Shown here: positions 13,505-19,735 of the stretch, one piece after another | Numbering within the stretch: position 1 is the first letter of the stretch | Layout: each line of letters opens with the position of its first letter | IMG/VR virus record: IMGVR_UViG_3300044616_000517 | Location: 1-20,682 of that record | Direction: 5' to 3' (one strand) | Source of the DNA: a virus | DNA length: 20,682 nucleotides | Notes under the pieces: generated by a model | The model's input: only the letters and a program-made list of their open reading frames with translations | The model's database searches: none | What the model was told of the DNA's origin: nothing | Made by a program: the position numbers and the translations under genes

Positions 13505-13900
13505 ATGGGATACCGTAGCACAGTAGCATTTGTGATTAGTTTTGAAACAAGAGAACAACTAGACAACTATCTAGCACCACGTCTGCTAGATGAGAACCTT
13601 AAGAACGATAGAGAAAACTTCTCGCGTATCGCTTGGGATGATGCGTCTGTTATGTATTACTCGGAAGAAATAAAGTGGTATGACGAGTACGAAGATGTCA
13701 GAGCTCTAACTAAGTTATACAAGGGTGTTATCGAGGCGGGAGGTGCATACCGTTTCATCCGTGTGGGTGAGGACGATAGAGATATAGACGATGAGTCGGG
13801 CGACTCAGATAATGTAGAGTCTTTCTATGATGACTTCTACCCAGTAACAACAATACAAACCCCAACCACTATCAAATTAACATTCGGAGAAGAACAATGA
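13505..13900 (+). CDS. Acidic MGYRS-type phage protein, 131 aa
   Basis: Start: ATG shortly after AGGAG. The protein begins MGYRSTVAFVISFETREQLD and contains IKWYDEYEDVRALTKLYKGV and YRFIRVGEDDRDIDDESGD, followed by a strongly acidic stretch and a beta-like end. I recall MGYRS-starting proteins of similar size in several phages, annotated as hypothetical. It sits between the 283-aa protein and the AAA+ ATPase, with an ATGA overlap to the latter, so stoichiometric expression with the ATPase is likely. The acidic patch could mimic nucleic acid or dock a partner; this cannot be told from sequence. Confidence 0.8.
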   Translation: MGYRSTVAFVISFETREQLDNYLAPRLLDENLKNDRENFSRIAWDDASVMYYSEEIKWYDEYEDVRALTKLYKGVIEAGGAYRFIRVGEDDRDIDDESGDSDNVESFYDDFYPVTTIQTPTTIKLTFGEEQ

Positions 13901-14967
13901 AACCATACAGCTCAATTACTATGCAAAACGCAATCGACCTTATCAACGCAATCGGCGACACGACCACAGTCTTGGTACAGGGCGAGATGGGGATAGGCAA
14001 GTCATCTATTCTTAAATCCCTACAGCAACAGCACCCCGACCATGTGGTGTGCTATGTAGACATCACGACTAAGGATGTTGGTGACTTCCTTGTACCACAG
14101 GTGCGCCAGCTAGACGGTACGTCTGTCTGCTCATTCATACCCAACGAGGAGTTTGGCTTTCACCTCAACAAGCCTGTGATTATTATGCTTGATGAGATAG
14201 GCAAGGCTAGTAAGTCTGTGATGAATGCGTGTCTTAGACTCATGCTCGAGCGTAAGCTCGGCACACATAGTTTGCCCGAAGGCTCTATAGTATTTGCTAC
14301 TACTAACCTATCAGCAGAGGGTATCGGTGATAATCTGCCACCTCATGCAAGAAACCGTGTGGACGTGGTTAAGGTACGCAAACCAACCTCAGAAGAGTGG
14401 CGTCTTGGCTTTGCTATGGGTGCAGGTGTTGACCCAGTGGTTATTGCGACAGCTAACGAGTACCCTGCTATGTTCGCATCGTTCGAAGACTACGAGAAAC
14501 CAACTCAGAACGAGTACATCTACGACCCACGAGTACCACGAGCGGCGTTCGTTACACCACGCAGTATGGAAGCGGCAAGTAATATCCTCAAGCGTTGCCG
14601 TCACCTACCAGAAGACGTGCTATACCATGCGCTTATTGGTGTGATTGGTGAGCGTGCGACTATGGATATGATGAACATCCTCAAGTTAGATAACACCATG
14701 CCCGCATGGCGTGAGATTGTATCTGAGCCAACTACTACACAAGTACCAAGTAACGGCGCATCAGTCTGTCTTATAGTCTCTAAGGCTTTGCATAACGTAG
14801 AGAAAGATACGTTCGATGCGTGGATGACGTACTTAAACCGTATGACCCGTGAGGCGCAAGCTATGTTCGCTATGTCAGTGATGAGCGGTAAATCCCCCAA
14901 GCGTGACATCGCAGTACGCAACAAATCATTCACCTCATGGTGTGTAACTAACGGCTACTTATTCTAG
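13897..14967 (+). CDS. MoxR-type AAA+ ATPase, 356 aa
   Basis: Walker A is GEMGIGKSS (29-37), Walker B is VIIMLDE (94-100), sensor 1 lies in FATTN (133-137), and LPPHARNRVDVVKV (147-160) supplies arginines 152 and 154 at the arginine-finger position. This order and the LDEIGKAS...LRLMLER block are typical of MoxR/CobS-like ATPases, which work with a VWA-domain partner as chaperones, chelatases or enzyme activators. The partner is encoded immediately downstream (9-nt gap). The C-terminal half (about 230-356) is a helical lid and extension with no recognisable motif. The start is coupled to the previous gene (ATGA). Substrate unknown; possible roles include virion maturation or host protein remodelling. 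Confidence 0.92.
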   Translation: MKPYSSITMQNAIDLINAIGDTTTVLVQGEMGIGKSSILKSLQQQHPDHVVCYVDITTKDVGDFLVPQVRQLDGTSVCSFIPNEEFGFHLNKPVIIMLDEIGKASKSVMNACLRLMLERKLGTHSLPEGSIVFATTNLSAEGIGDNLPPHARNRVDVVKVRKPTSEEWRLGFAMGAGVDPVVIATANEYPAMFASFEDYEKPTQNEYIYDPRVPRAAFVTPRSMEAASNILKRCRHLPEDVLYHALIGVIGERATMDMMNILKLDNTMPAWREIVSEPTTTQVPSNGASVCLIVSKALHNVEKDTFDAWMTYLNRMTREAQAMFAMSVMSGKSPKRDIAVRNKSFTSWCVTNGYLF

Positions 14968-14976
14968 GAGATAATC

Positions 14977-16146
14977 ATGAAAGCAGAAGACCGCATACTC
15001 AAGGCGCACATTGCGCTGATGCAAGACACCCGCACCTTAGCCTACTCTGGCATTATCATGGTGGGCAAAGCAGTCATTACCGATGACATAGACACAGCCG
15101 CTACCAATGGACGTGATGTGTTTTATGGTCGTGCGTTTATTGACAGCTTAACTGACCAAGAGATACGCGGTCTTGTACTGCATGAAGCCAAGCACAAACT
15201 CTACCAGCACTTCTTTATCTGGCAGAAACTATTCGAGGAAGACCACGAGCTTACGAATGCCGCGTGTGACTTTGTGATTAACCTCGAGATACTAGACATT
15301 GATAGGGGCGGTAGCTTTATTAAGTTGCCCGAGTGTGGGTGTATCGATGAGCAGTATCGTGGTATGAATACCGCAGAGGTATACGCTAAACTCAAGGAGC
15401 AGTATGGTGATAAGCAAAGCCGTGCGAGTAAGGGTGGTAAAGGATTACCCGAAGGGTTAGATGAACATCAGTGGCAAGATGCCGTGTCGCTGTCGCCCGA
15501 AGAGAGGGAACAGTTATCTCGTGAAATCGATAGCGCAGTCCGCACTGGCGCACTGCTGGCAGGTAAACAAGGCGGTGATATTGACCGCAACTTCGAAGCT
15601 CTTATGGAATCGAAAGTAGACTGGCGTGAGCAACTGCGTGAGTTCGTATCATCAACGTGCGCTGGCAAAGGTGACAGCACATGGGCAAAACCAAGTAGAC
15701 GCTGGCTTTCTCAAGATATCTATATGCCCAGTCAGATTAGCGAAACAATAGGCTCTATATGTGTTGCGATTGATACATCGGGTTCTATTGATGACGAGGC
15801 GATTACCAAAGCCTTGAGTGAGGTGGTAGCTATATGCGACAATACAACTCCAGAGAAGGTTGACCTTCTCTACTGGGATACAGATGTTGCATCTCATGAG
15901 CAGTACCGCGAGGATAACTACGCGGGTCTAGTTAACTCTACTAAACCTGCTGGCGGTGGTGGTACAGACGTAGGCTGTGTGATGCAGTATATAGATGACA
16001 ACAAGCTCAAGCCAGAGTGTACGATTATTATCACTGACGGTTACACGGACTTTCCTAGAGAGCACCCTACGTACCCTGTGATATGGGTTATTGTTGGCGG
16101 TAGTAATGTCGTGCCACCGTTCGGTAGTGTGATTAGGTTAGATTAG
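14977..16146 (+). CDS. VWA protein with HEAKH metallopeptidase-like domain, 389 aa
   Basis: The N-terminal half carries VLHEAKHKLYQH with an HExxH signature (His69, Glu70, His73) and NAACDFVINLEI (94-105), where Asp98 could be a third metal ligand, as in the DUF2201-type putative metallopeptidases. A Gly/Lys-rich linker (about 145-165) leads to a VWA domain with a complete MIDAS: DTSGS (266-270), Thr330 in GGGGTD and Asp354 in IITDGYTD. The pairing with the upstream MoxR ATPase recalls the CobS/CobT and RavA/ViaA arrangements, but the peptidase-like domain points to a proteolytic or metal-dependent function. The ribosome site is AGGAG. No signal peptide, so it is cytoplasmic. Catalysis is not shown by sequence alone. 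Confidence 0.9.
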   Translation: MKAEDRILKAHIALMQDTRTLAYSGIIMVGKAVITDDIDTAATNGRDVFYGRAFIDSLTDQEIRGLVLHEAKHKLYQHFFIWQKLFEEDHELTNAACDFVINLEILDIDRGGSFIKLPECGCIDEQYRGMNTAEVYAKLKEQYGDKQSRASKGGKGLPEGLDEHQWQDAVSLSPEEREQLSREIDSAVRTGALLAGKQGGDIDRNFEALMESKVDWREQLREFVSSTCAGKGDSTWAKPSRRWLSQDIYMPSQISETIGSICVAIDTSGSIDDEAITKALSEVVAICDNTTPEKVDLLYWDTDVASHEQYREDNYAGLVNSTKPAGGGGTDVGCVMQYIDDNKLKPECTIIITDGYTDFPREHPTYPVIWVIVGGSNVVPPFGSVIRLD

Positions 16147-16148
16147 TC

Positions 16149-16409
16149 ATGATTGAAGTATCTCGTACTTTAACTGAAGGAGAATGGTGGGTATCACCAA
16201 TAGGTCGTAATACATTTGGTGAGCCTCACTCTACCTACCCACTTAATCGGAGCGTACTCGACTTAGAAAAAGAATTACCTCCCTTGTTATATGGTAGATA
16301 CTGTATGTTGCGTATAGCAAAACATGGGGAACAGCATGAGGGACTCGGAGTTGTTTATAAGTACGTGGATGGTGAGCCCTATAAGTTCTATATATGTGAG
16401 GAGGAGTGA
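16149..16409 (+). CDS. Tandem small-protein family, member 1, 86 aa
   Basis: This is the first of six adjacent small genes. It begins 2 nt after the VWA gene stop, with no strong ribosome site, so it probably depends on coupling. The body shares EGEWWVSP...EPH with member 2. The C-terminal half has the family signature: LPPLLYGRYCMLRIA (43-57), then a GLGV turn, ending KFYICEEE. The final Glu codons GAGGAGGAG are the Shine-Dalgarno sequence of member 2, whose start overlaps the TGA stop. The protein is small and soluble, with strand-rich prediction and no catalytic motif. Function unknown; link to the AAA+/VWA genes is by position only. Confidence 0.85.
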   Translation: MIEVSRTLTEGEWWVSPIGRNTFGEPHSTYPLNRSVLDLEKELPPLLYGRYCMLRIAKHGEQHEGLGVVYKYVDGEPYKFYICEEE

Positions 16410-16684
16410 TGATTAGGTTACAGCAAAGGATATCTGAGGATGGGTGGATGATAACTCCCTATAATCCAGAACCCCATAACCCAACAGTTCACGATGAGCC
16501 AATGTCTAAACAAAAATACATATGTACACTAGACAACAACCTACAAGATGACCTGCTTCCATTAGTATACAAAAGATACTGCCTGTTGAAGTTAGCCCCA
16601 TCAGATGAATGGGTGAGTGGGGTAGGTAAAGTAATTAGATACAACAACGGTACTTGCCAGTTCTTTATATATGAGGAGGAGTAG
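16409..16684 (+). CDS. Tandem small-protein family, member 2, 91 aa
   Basis: I chose the ATG at 16409, overlapping the previous stop as TGATG; a GTG three bases earlier is also in frame. It is the nearest relative of member 1: EDGWMITP aligns with EGEWWVSP, and LLPLVYKRYCLLKLAPSDEW aligns with the same region, followed by the GVGK turn and the ending FFIYEEE. It differs by an insertion around KQKYICTLDNN. The terminal GAGGAGGAG-TAG-TG both ends this protein and starts member 3 at a GTG codon sharing the stop's last base. No known domain. Confidence 0.85.
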   Translation: MIRLQQRISEDGWMITPYNPEPHNPTVHDEPMSKQKYICTLDNNLQDDLLPLVYKRYCLLKLAPSDEWVSGVGKVIRYNNGTCQFFIYEEE

Positions 16685-17028
16685 TGATTAGAATTAGATT
16701 CTTTGACGGTAAAAATATTGTGCAGGTAGTAAAAGAAATATTTCCTACTGAGCATTATGGAATACCAGAGCAGATGATAGCTCATAAAGTAGCCCAAGCA
16801 TCAAACGGGTATATTTCTTTTGCATCAAATCCATTTAGCCAAGAGTTTACAACGGGCGTAATGCAAGCAAATAAAGCACCCTCAGAAATCATACGCTTTA
16901 AGTCCCTGTCTATGCATATACAGGAGAAGGTGAGCTTGCTTAAAGTAGGTGAGGTAGGTGAGTGGCTTGAAGGTATAGGAGGTAAAAGTATTAATGGTGC
17001 GTACTATATATGTGAGGAGGAGGAGTAG
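16684..17028 (+). CDS. Tandem small-protein family, member 3, 114 aa
   Basis: GTG start overlapping the previous TAG by one base. It is the longest member; the N-terminal two thirds (MIRIRFFDGKNIVQVVKEIF, then a Ser/Asn-rich part with SNPFSQEFTTG) has little resemblance to members 1 and 2. From about residue 80 the family block returns: MHIQEKVSLLKVGEVGEWLE, GIGGK, ending YYICEEEE with four Glu codons. The same bases form an extended AGGAGGAGG ribosome site for member 4. This mosaic of variable front and conserved back argues for recombination or fast divergence of the N-terminal part. Function unknown. Confidence 0.85.
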   Translation: MIRIRFFDGKNIVQVVKEIFPTEHYGIPEQMIAHKVAQASNGYISFASNPFSQEFTTGVMQANKAPSEIIRFKSLSMHIQEKVSLLKVGEVGEWLEGIGGKSINGAYYICEEEE

Positions 17029-17321
17029 TGATAGCCTTTAAATGGGATGACAAAGTAAAGCGTACTTGTAGAGTGAGAGGTGTTGATGTAGGGGTAGGGA
17101 TAGAACTTTTTCAAACGGGTATTTTTAATACTGAGGGCTATTCTAAGTACCCTACTGATTGTGTTACAGAACTTTATTTCGATGACCTGCCAGATATTAT
17201 CCAAGCTCGTGTAACTATGTTTATGTTAGTAAAACCTTTGCAGCAACATATAGAAGGTGTAGGGGTTTATGCGACTGACGGGAATGTACATTCCTTTATG
17301 TATATCTACGAGGAGGAGTAG
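17028..17321 (+). CDS. Tandem small-protein family, member 4, 97 aa
   Basis: GTG start sharing one base with the previous TAG. It opens MIAFKWDDKVKRTCRVRGVD, closely parallel to member 5 (MIAFYWLDKETGECTVKGVR), so 4 and 5 are a recent pair. The family block is LPDIIQARVTMFMLVKPLQQ, then IEGVGVY, ending FMYIYEEE. The C-terminal codons again serve as the ribosome site for the next gene. No membrane segment, no cofactor motif. The aromatic and acidic surface residues suggest protein binding, which I cannot test here. Confidence 0.85.
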   Translation: MIAFKWDDKVKRTCRVRGVDVGVGIELFQTGIFNTEGYSKYPTDCVTELYFDDLPDIIQARVTMFMLVKPLQQHIEGVGVYATDGNVHSFMYIYEEE

Positions 17322-17608
17322 TGATAGCATTTTACTGGTTAGATAAAGAAACGGGGGAGTGTACAGTTAAGGGGGTGCGTAATGGATATCCTGTAGCATT
17401 AGTGCATAGCACTATAAAAAACCCAGAACCCGATTCAAGATACATTACGTATTTTGGGGAGAGGGGTGAGCGTACTCATATACTGCTACTACCTAAATAC
17501 ATTCAAGAAAGAGTATCAGTATTACGAGTTGCTTCTTTTAACGAGTACATAGAAGGCATAGGCATTAAACTGGGGGCTGAGGTATGCTACATTTGTGAGG
17601 AGGAATAA
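17321..17608 (+). CDS. Tandem small-protein family, member 5, 95 aa
   Basis: GTG start with a one-base overlap to the member 4 stop. The N-terminus pairs with member 4. The conserved half is LLPKYIQERVSVLRVASFNE, then YIEGIGIKLG, ending VCYICEEE. Here the last codons are GAG GAG GAA, followed by TAA and then, without a gap, the TTG start of member 6. The change from TAG-TG overlap to TAA-TTG suggests weaker expression of member 6. Confidence 0.85.
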   Translation: MIAFYWLDKETGECTVKGVRNGYPVALVHSTIKNPEPDSRYITYFGERGERTHILLLPKYIQERVSVLRVASFNEYIEGIGIKLGAEVCYICEEE

Positions 17609-17827
17609 TTGACGTTATTAGTAGACTTAGGTAAGAAAACTGCTGTACCATTAGATGACGCTCTCCCTACTAGGGAGATGAAAGAAATACAATTTGAGGA
17701 GGTTAGCGAATTAACCCCGCCTGTACCCGATAACATAGCTTTACTGCAAGTTGCGCCTGTTGGTGAGATTGTAGGTGGTGTCGGTGTGAATAGGGGTGAC
17801 GGTATATTTTTAGTGTGTGAGACGTAA
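17609..17827 (+). CDS. Tandem small-protein family, member 6 (terminal, truncated form), 72 aa
   Basis: TTG start directly after the member 5 stop, 5 nt after AGGAGG. It is shorter and more divergent: the front (MTLLVDLGKKTAVPLDDALP) is unrelated, but the back retains NIALLQVAPVGEIVGGVGV, matching the LLKVA...E..EGIG signature. It ends IFLVCET and lacks the Glu run. Since no coupled gene follows, loss of the Glu run fits the idea that this tail is kept for its ribosome-binding function. It may be a decaying copy. Confidence 0.75.
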   Translation: MTLLVDLGKKTAVPLDDALPTREMKEIQFEEVSELTPPVPDNIALLQVAPVGEIVGGVGVNRGDGIFLVCET

Positions 17828-17833
17828 AAAGAA

Positions 17834-17857
17834 GATTCCGTACGCAAGTACGGAATC
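17834..17857. promoter_or_regulatory. Perfect 10-bp hairpin with GCAA tetraloop
   Basis: GATTCCGTAC and GTACGGAATC enclose GCAA, 7 nt after the end of the small-gene array. On the plus strand no U-tract follows (CCTAAGAG), so it is not a standard rightward terminator; it may stop 3' exonucleases or be an RNase III site. Read on the minus strand it is followed by TTCTTTTT and would be a good leftward terminator. Confidence 0.7.
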
Positions 17858-17876
17858 CCTAAGAGAGGAGTAACAC

Positions 17877-17900
17877 ATGAAGCACAAGACTCTAGGATAG
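17877..17900 (+). other. Minimal frame (7 codons) behind a strong ribosome site
   Basis: GAGAGGAG is placed 7 nt before an ATG that opens only MKHKTLG before TAG. It could be a leader peptide, a remnant of another array member, or a ribosome site feeding the following tiny frame. Confidence 0.35.
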
Positions 17901-17908
17901 GTAGAGAT

Positions 17909-17959
17909 ATGTGTGAATACTCTAGCATAAATAATTTAAGTAGCAAGAGGTCGATATGA
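17909..17959 (+). CDS. Possible 16-aa peptide coupled to the 78-aa gene
   Basis: The frame encodes MCEYSSINNLSSKRSI and its TGA overlaps the next ATG as ATGA, the same coupling as many real gene pairs here. The upstream AGGTAGAG is a moderate ribosome site. It may simply be a coupling or leader frame, with no function of its own. Confidence 0.3.
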   Translation: MCEYSSINNLSSKRSI

Positions 17960-18192
17960 TTAAGGTTGTAGAAATTCGTAGTGATGCGTCTAATGTTGTG
18001 GAGGATGCTGTAAATAGGCTTAGTAGTGCAGGGCTTACTATGCAGTTCATAGATAGACTAACACTTAAGGTATGGAACGGTGACCCCAACTGCCCAGTGC
18101 ATATGATATGGTTTGGCTCACTCAATGGGCAGACTAAAACGGTAGTAGTGAACAGAATAATTAAGGAGCTGTGTGATGGCAAAGACGCCTGA
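17956..18192 (+). CDS. Unknown small protein, 78 aa
   Basis: The ribosome site AGAGG lies 5 nt before the ATG. The protein is compact: MIKVVEIRSDASNVVEDAVN, then LTMQFIDRLTLKVWNGD and MIWFGSLNGQTKTVVVNRII, consistent with an alpha/beta fold of two helices and several strands. No cysteine cluster or catalytic motif. Its end overlaps the VRR-NUC gene by 17 nt, so the two are probably co-translated, and it could modulate the nuclease; the sequence gives no direct sign of that. The family is not recognised. Confidence 0.8.
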   Translation: MIKVVEIRSDASNVVEDAVNRLSSAGLTMQFIDRLTLKVWNGDPNCPVHMIWFGSLNGQTKTVVVNRIIKELCDGKDA

Positions 18193-18505
18193 AGGTGAGA
18201 TTAAAGACCAAGTACGCAAAGTGCTTGATGAGATGGGTGCGTATTACTTCTTCCCTGCGGCTAATGGGTATGGTCGCACTGGTATACCAGATGTGATTGC
18301 GTGTATCGGTGGGCATTTCATTGGTATAGAGTGTAAGGCAGGAAGTAAACAACCTACAGCTTTGCAACAACGCGAGCTTGATAACATCGAGAAGGCAGGA
18401 GGAACAGGTCTCCTCGTTAACGCCGACAACATCGACAATTTAGAAAACTATTTGAGAGAGTATTATGAGAGATATAGACTCAGCAAGCTGGGATGCAGAC
18501 TATGA
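18176..18505 (+). CDS. VRR-NUC domain nuclease, 109 aa
   Basis: A stand-alone VRR-NUC nuclease of the PD-(D/E)xK superfamily. Residues visible: Glu8 in the first helix (TPEGEIKDQVRKVL), GIPD with Asp39, the E-x-K core IECK (Glu52, Lys54), and Gln64/65 in TALQQ, in the expected order. Phage versions of this size are usually thought to act on branched or Holliday-junction DNA, resolving replication or recombination intermediates before packaging. I chose the ATG at 18176, 7 nt after AAGGAG; a GTG one codon earlier is in frame. Substrate specificity is inferred from the family. Confidence 0.9.
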   Translation: MAKTPEGEIKDQVRKVLDEMGAYYFFPAANGYGRTGIPDVIACIGGHFIGIECKAGSKQPTALQQRELDNIEKAGGTGLLVNADNIDNLENYLREYYERYRLSKLGCRL

Positions 18506-18629
18506 CCCAGAAGATTACCCAACAGCACGCAGACCGTATCACTGGTTAACACCAGAGCAAGTGCAATCACTAGTAGAAGAATCACAACTAAGAACCTATT
18601 TGGAGAAACAAAATGGAAAAGCTAATTGA
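18465..18629 (+). CDS. Small acidic protein, 54 aa, overlapping the nuclease gene
   Basis: It begins inside the 3' end of the VRR-NUC gene (41-nt overlap) at an ATG preceded by GAGAGAG. The sequence starts MRDIDSASWDADYDPEDYPT, then ARRPYHWLTPEQVQSLVEE, ending KQNGKAN. It is very acidic and aromatic in the first half and helical in the second. It overlaps the next gene's start by 17 nt. Small size and a merely fair ribosome site make it less certain, but the chain of overlaps supports it. Unknown function. Confidence 0.65.
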   Translation: MRDIDSASWDADYDPEDYPTARRPYHWLTPEQVQSLVEESQLRTYLEKQNGKAN

Positions 18630-18780
18630 ATATTTAACATGGCTCGATGAGTCAAACGTAGCGTACCTACTGATGCTATTTTTATTCTTAGTATTAGCGG
18701 CTATGCAGAGTGCAACGCAGACTGAGAACACAAGACTACGTAAGATGCTACGTAAAGCTGTATTGGAGTCAAAACGATGA
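18613..18780 (+). CDS. Single-span membrane protein, 55 aa
   Basis: GGAG is 7 nt before the ATG. After a short N-terminus (MEKLIEYLTWLDESNV) comes a clear transmembrane segment, AYLLMLFLFLVLAAM (about 17-31), then a basic cytoplasmic-type tail (TRLRKMLRKAVLESKR). Positive-inside reasoning suggests N-out, C-in. The stop overlaps the next start by ATGA. Size and topology fit a small phage membrane protein, for example a holin-like or exclusion protein, but it lies among early genes away from any lysis gene, so I give no function. Confidence 0.75.
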   Translation: MEKLIEYLTWLDESNVAYLLMLFLFLVLAAMQSATQTENTRLRKMLRKAVLESKR

Positions 18781-19019
18781 GCAAAGAAAACGAGTACATC
18801 AAAACCATAAACAAACTTATTAGGGGTGCGGCAGGGTCACCTATGGATATGGCAGACCTAGCATTTACATTGCACAAAGGGATTGCTGTATTGATTCTAA
18901 TGATTGAGGATGACCATCAAGAAAAACTATTGTCTGAAGTCGTCCCTCTGATTAGAGAGTACATGGAAGAGATGAAGAACAAACACCCCGAACTAAAACA
19001 AGCTGTCTTTAAAGCATAG
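18777..19019 (+). CDS. Unknown helical protein, 80 aa
   Basis: It is coupled to the membrane protein (ATGA) with TTGGAG upstream. All-helical composition: MSKENEYIKTINKLIRGAAG, DMADLAFTLHKGIAVLILMI and a long charged C-terminal helix EEMKNKHPELKQAVFKA. The middle helix is hydrophobic but short and flanked by acids, so membrane insertion is unlikely. The coupling suggests a partner of the upstream membrane protein. Not a recognised family. Confidence 0.8.
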   Translation: MSKENEYIKTINKLIRGAAGSPMDMADLAFTLHKGIAVLILMIEDDHQEKLLSEVVPLIREYMEEMKNKHPELKQAVFKA

Positions 19020-19030
19020 GAGGAGGAGCT

Positions 19031-19522
19031 ATGGCATACAAAGACCCAGAGAAATATAAAGCATGGCGTGAAGCCAACCGTGAAAAATTAAGAGCACATA
19101 GTAAAAAATACCGTGAGGCTAATCCTGAGAAATTAAAAGCCTACCGTGAAGCTAATTGTGAGAGAGGAAAAGTATACAACAAAGCATACCGTGAGGCTAA
19201 TCGTGAGAAAGTAAAAGAGAATCGTAAAACATACTATGTAGCCAACCGTGAGGAAGTAAGAGCAAAGCATAAAGTATATTGTGAAACTAATCGTGAGAAA
19301 TTAAAAGCGTGTAACAAAGCATACCGTGAGGTTAGTCGTGAGAAAATAAAAACATACCGTGAAGCATACATTAAGAATCCTATGAATGCTGCACAAATTA
19401 GTATATACAAATTAACAGGCTTGAAGAAAGCTGAAATCCCAACCGAGTTGCTTGAAACACAAGCACTTATTATTAGTATCAACAGAGAGATTAGAAACCA
19501 TGAAAAATTGCACAGAGCTTAG
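19031..19522 (+). CDS. YREANREK-repeat protein, 163 aa
   Basis: A very strong ribosome site (AGGAGGAGGAG) precedes the ATG. Residues 8-118 are about eight imperfect units of 11-15 residues based on YREANREKLKAYNKA, highly charged (R, E, K) and helical, probably one long alpha-helical rod with alternating charges. Residues 119-163 (ISIYKLTGLKKAEIPTELLE, then ALIISINREIRN) form a distinct small domain. Similar repeats occur in phage and virus proteins, sometimes next to nuclease or DNA-binding domains, but no nuclease is visible here. The repeated Arg/Lys suggests nucleic-acid contact. The DNA repeats could drive length variation by recombination. Confidence 0.82.
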   Translation: MAYKDPEKYKAWREANREKLRAHSKKYREANPEKLKAYREANCERGKVYNKAYREANREKVKENRKTYYVANREEVRAKHKVYCETNREKLKACNKAYREVSREKIKTYREAYIKNPMNAAQISIYKLTGLKKAEIPTELLETQALIISINREIRNHEKLHRA

Positions 19523-19691
19523 ACATAACCTATCAGAAGTATATGAAGGTATTAAAAACAAAACCATTGCAGTACAGGATGCCCAGCAACTTATTGCCGC
19601 CGCCCGTGTGATGGTGTACTCAGCAGGTAAAGAAGTCGAGTATGCGAAAGCAAGACGTGAAGTACCCGAAATCGAATTCCTATCTAAATAA
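19500..19691 (+). CDS. Conserved small phage protein, 63 aa
   Basis: I start this gene at ATG 19500 (MKNCTELRHNLSEVYEGIKN), overlapping the repeat-protein gene by 23 nt; a longer TTG form is not supported. The body KTIAVQDAQQLIAAARVMVY and VEYAKARREVPEIEFLSK follows a small helical phage family that I remember from many phages (a start of the MKNCxELRxxL type, and an LEYxxLRxExPxIxFL-type end). No biochemical function is known to me. The ribosome site is weak. Confidence 0.78.
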   Translation: MKNCTELRHNLSEVYEGIKNKTIAVQDAQQLIAAARVMVYSAGKEVEYAKARREVPEIEFLSK

Positions 19692-19700
19692 CTATAACCC

Positions 19701-19720
19701 GCACGGTGTCACAGCCGTGC
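19701..19720 (+). promoter_or_regulatory. Intergenic hairpin
   Basis: GCACGG and CCGTGC pair around an 8-nt loop between the 63-aa and 100-aa genes. It has no following T-run, so it is not a terminator; it may protect or modulate the downstream ribosome site, which lies 6 nt after it. Confidence 0.45.
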
Positions 19721-19735
19721 AATCTGGAGAACATC

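Noticed and set aside
17834-17857. Rightward rho-independent terminator
   Set aside because: The stem is perfect, but the plus strand continues CCTAAGAG with no U-tract, so it is listed only as a hairpin.
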